Shown piece after piece: positions 6,902 through 8,762 of a stretch of 8,762 nt of DNA (position 1 is its first letter; the number at the start of each line of letters is the position of its first letter). Location: the NCBI GenBank assembly GCA_002432795.1, contig DJGU01000008.1, positions 1-8,762 of the forward strand. Direction: 5' to 3'. A program made the position numbers and the translations under genes. The notes below the pieces were generated by a model that did no database searches, was not told the DNA's origin, and worked only from the letters and a program-made list of their open reading frames with translations. This DNA is from Anaerolineaceae bacterium UBA5838 (GTDB lineage Bacteria > Chloroflexota > Anaerolineae > Anaerolineales > Anaerolineaceae).

Positions 6902-8698
6902 TTAGTTGATGACAACCGCATCAAAGTTACAAACTTGCTTGCAGATACCGCAGCGAATGCAGATTTCTGTTTTAATCACGTGGGTCTGTTTTCGTTCTCC
7001 AGTGATAGCAGCGACCGGGCAATTGCGGGCGCAAAGAGTGCAACCAGTGCATTTATCTGGGAGAATATCAAAGGAAATCAGGCTGCGGCAGACCTTGGCG
7101 GGGCATCGCTTCTCGTAAATATGAGCCTCGTATTCATCCATGAAGTGTTTCATCGTAGAAATCACCGGATTTGGTGCACCTTGCCCCAAACCGCAGAGGC
7201 TGTCCTGGATGATCTCACTGCAGAGCTGCCTGAGCAGAGGAATGTCTTCGGGAACACCCTTACCAGCACAAATGCGCTCGAGGATTTCGAGAATGCGGCG
7301 GGTGCCAACACGGCAGGGAACGCACTTGCCGCAGGATTCGTCCTGGGTGAATTCCATGAAGAAACGGGCGATATCCACCATGCAGGTTTCTTCGTCCATC
7401 ACAATCATGCCGCCTGAGCCCATAATGGAGCCAGCAGCTCCGAGGGTTTCATAATCGACAGGAAGATCCAGGTTTGAAGCTGGCAGACAACCACCCATTG
7501 GTCCGCCGGTCTGAACGGCTTTAAAGGCTTTGCCATCTTTAATGCCACCGCCGATGTCAAAGATGATTTCGCGCAGGGTCAAACCGAAGGGGACTTCAAT
7601 CAGACCAGTGTGGGCAACATCCCCAGCGAGGGCGAAAGTTTTTGTGCCCTTGCTCTTCTCAGAGCCCATGCTGGTGTACCACTCGAGACCGCGATGGATG
7701 ATCTTTGGCACGTTGGCATAGGTCTCCACATTGTTGATGTTGGTAGGTTTGCCCCATAAACCTTTTGATGCAGGGAAAGGAGGACGAACACGAGGTTCGC
7801 CACGGCCGCCTTCGATGGAAGCCAGCAGGGCGGTTTCTTCACCACAGACGAAAGCACCTGCACCCATGCGGACTTCGATATCGAAGTCAAACCCAGAGCC
7901 GAGAATGTCTTTGCCGAGCAAGCCGTATTCTCTGGCTTGTTCGATGGCAATATTGAGCGTGCTGACGGCAATGGGATATTCGGCGCGGCAGTAGACATAA
8001 CCCTGATTGGCACCGACGGCGTATGCACCGATTGCCATGCCTTCGAGCACTGAGTGAGGATCACCTTCGAGGACTTTGCGGTTCATAAACGCACCGGGGT
8101 CGCCCTCGTCTGCGTTACATATCATGTATTTGGGTGTGTCAGGAGCCTGGCGGGCAAATTTCCATTTCAAACCGGTTGGGAAGCCAGCGCCTCCACGACC
8201 GCGCAGTTTGGAGTCGAGAATGGTTTGGATAACTTCTTCCGGACTCATCTCACCAAGGACCTTTGCCAGAGCCTGGTAGCCATCGACAGCGATGTAATCC
8301 TCGATATTGCGCGGGTCGATCTTGCCGATGTTTTCAAGGATGATACGGATTTCCTTGTCCTTGGGTTCGCCAAGCTCTTCTTCGAGCACATCGCGCATTT
8401 GAGCTTTGTATTGCTGAAGTTCGCGACCTTTGACGAAGTGTTCCAAAACGATTGGACCAACAGTGGCTGGGGACAACTGGATGTAATGACTACCTTCAGG
8501 GTAAACCAGGATATCGGGGCCTTCAGTTTCGGGGTCACCCAGCCTTGGGCTGTCCAAAACCTGAACTTCATCCGACAGCTTGAGGAGCGCCAATTCTTTG
8601 ATCAGTTGTTCTTTGATTTCCAATGCCCCTTTTTCGATACAGACAGGGTCCATTGAGACAAGCACAGTTGAACGATAATACGCCATGGCTACATTCAC
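6902..8698 (-). CDS. nuoF: NuoF/HndC/HydB-like NAD(H)-binding FMN iron-sulfur subunit with C-terminal 2x[4Fe-4S] domain
   Basis: This is the 598-residue flavin subunit that exchanges electrons with NAD(H) in the cytoplasmic hydrogenase. Residues 1-100 look like a thioredoxin-fold domain that normally binds [2Fe-2S], but only C20 of the expected four cysteines remains. The NuoF core follows: a glycine-rich FMN/NADH loop (RGRGGAGFPTG, 167-176), CNADEGDPGAF (194-204), GAGAFVCGEETALL (279-292), and the N3-type [4Fe-4S] site C456/C459/C462 with C502 in SLCGLG. H526, C532 and C537 (RCPAKVC) sit where bifurcating HydB proteins have a zinc site. The tail holds two [4Fe-4S] motifs, C550/C553/C556/C560 and C580/C583/C586/C590. 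Plain HoxF lacks this tail, whereas HndC and HydB have it, so ferredoxin coupling or electron bifurcation is plausible. The listed GTG start has an alternative ATG at 8686. TAA is followed after 21 bases by the NuoG-like gene. Confidence 0.95.
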   Translation of the reverse strand: MNVAMAYYRSTVLVSMDPVCIEKGALEIKEQLIKELALLKLSDEVQVLDSPRLGDPETEGPDILVYPEGSHYIQLSPATVGPIVLEHFVKGRELQQYKAQMRDVLEEELGEPKDKEIRIILENIGKIDPRNIEDYIAVDGYQALAKVLGEMSPEEVIQTILDSKLRGRGGAGFPTGLKWKFARQAPDTPKYMICNADEGDPGAFMNRKVLEGDPHSVLEGMAIGAYAVGANQGYVYCRAEYPIAVSTLNIAIEQAREYGLLGKDILGSGFDFDIEVRMGAGAFVCGEETALLASIEGGRGEPRVRPPFPASKGLWGKPTNINNVETYANVPKIIHRGLEWYTSMGSEKSKGTKTFALAGDVAHTGLIEVPFGLTLREIIFDIGGGIKDGKAFKAVQTGGPMGGCLPASNLDLPVDYETLGAAGSIMGSGGMIVMDEETCMVDIARFFMEFTQDESCGKCVPCRVGTRRILEILERICAGKGVPEDIPLLRQLCSEIIQDSLCGLGQGAPNPVISTMKHFMDEYEAHIYEKRCPAKVCRSLISFDILPDKCTGCTLCARNCPVAAITGERKQTHVIKTEICIRCGICKQVCNFDAVVIN

Positions 8699-8709
8699 CT
8701 TCCTTAGTA
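8699..8709 (-). promoter_or_regulatory. Ribosome binding site of the NuoF-like gene; decides between two starts
   Basis: On the minus strand the sequence before the gene reads ACTAAGGAAGGT-GTG. The purine block AAGGAAGG ends one base before the GTG at 8698 (4 bases if only AAGGA pairs) and 13 bases before the in-frame ATG at 8686. Neither spacing is ideal: the GTG is a little close, the ATG a little far. An out-of-frame ATG between them is followed at once by TAG. Conserved sequence begins only after both candidates (around TVLVSMDP), so homology would not easily settle the choice. Confidence 0.5.
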
Positions 8710-8723
8710 AATTTTGGCTGGAC

Positions 8724-8762
8724 TTAGGCTTCTATGCGGAAATCCTGGACAACATTGCCCTT
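8724..8762 (-). CDS. C-terminal end of an upstream gene, possibly an HndB-type [2Fe-2S] ferredoxin-like protein (partial)
   Basis: Only the last 12 codons and a TAA stop are inside the window; the frame is open to the right edge and reads KGNVVQDFRIEA. It ends 25 bases before the GTG of the NuoF-like gene, on the same strand, so it belongs to the same operon. In Hnd/Hyd-type operons the gene just before the NuoF-like subunit is either the NuoE-like subunit or a small thioredoxin-fold [2Fe-2S] protein (HndB type). The latter usually ends in a pattern like H-x2-x-G-x-x-V-x-x-Y. The ending here resembles that pattern, and also resembles the end of the N-terminal domain of the next protein (HFVKGRELQQY, residues 87-97). 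The frame is likely real, but 12 residues cannot identify the family, so the product is a guess. Confidence 0.5.
   Translation of the reverse strand, partial: KGNVVQDFRIEA

Noticed and set aside
4952..8698. Part of a respiratory complex I operon
   Set aside because: NuoF- and NuoG-like genes are followed by hydrogenase subunits with intact Ni ligands and maturation genes; no membrane subunit is present.

Overview
The window lies inside one continuous leftward (minus-strand) gene cluster for a cytoplasmic, NAD-linked [NiFe]-hydrogenase and its maturation proteins. Base composition is near balanced. No gene on the plus strand can be supported, and there is no gene-free stretch longer than about 65 bases. 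The organism is probably an anaerobic or fermentative bacterium. The family mix (HndC/HydB-type flavin subunit, NuoG-like subunit, HoxY/HoxH and Hyp genes) would suit an Anaerolineae-like Chloroflexota, a synergistid or a clostridial-type fermenter. That assignment is inference: nothing in the window fixes the taxon.

Layout in transcription order, from the right edge leftward: (1) the last 12 codons of an upstream gene, possibly a small HndB-type [2Fe-2S] protein; (2) a NuoF/HndC/HydB-like flavoprotein with a C-terminal 2x[4Fe-4S] domain; (3) a NuoG-like iron-sulfur subunit with a HoxU-like front end and a short molybdopterin-oxidoreductase-like back half; (4) the hydrogenase small subunit HoxY; (5) the large subunit HoxH; (6) a hairpin plus T-tract resembling an intrinsic terminator; (7) a HoxH-type maturation endopeptidase; (8) hypA; (9) hypB; (10) hypF, open to the left edge and lacking its C-terminal part.

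How the genes would work together: the flavin subunit exchanges electrons with NAD(H) at FMN. The NuoG-like subunit carries them along a chain of Fe-S clusters to the proximal cluster of HoxY, and HoxH makes or oxidises H2 at its Ni-Fe centre. HypF (with HypE and others beyond the window) builds the CN ligands, HypA and HypB insert nickel, and the endopeptidase removes the C-terminal tail of HoxH. The flavin-subunit architecture, with extra ferredoxin-like clusters at the C-terminus, is that of electron-bifurcating HydB/HndC proteins rather than plain HoxF. The complex may therefore couple NADH and reduced ferredoxin to H2, like the HydABCSL [NiFe] enzymes. That is the main biological point of the window.

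The most notable details are the degenerate N-terminal [2Fe-2S] domain of the flavin subunit, the terminator-like hairpin separating structural from maturation genes, and a perfect TATAAT placed so that hypA could be made from a leaderless transcript.
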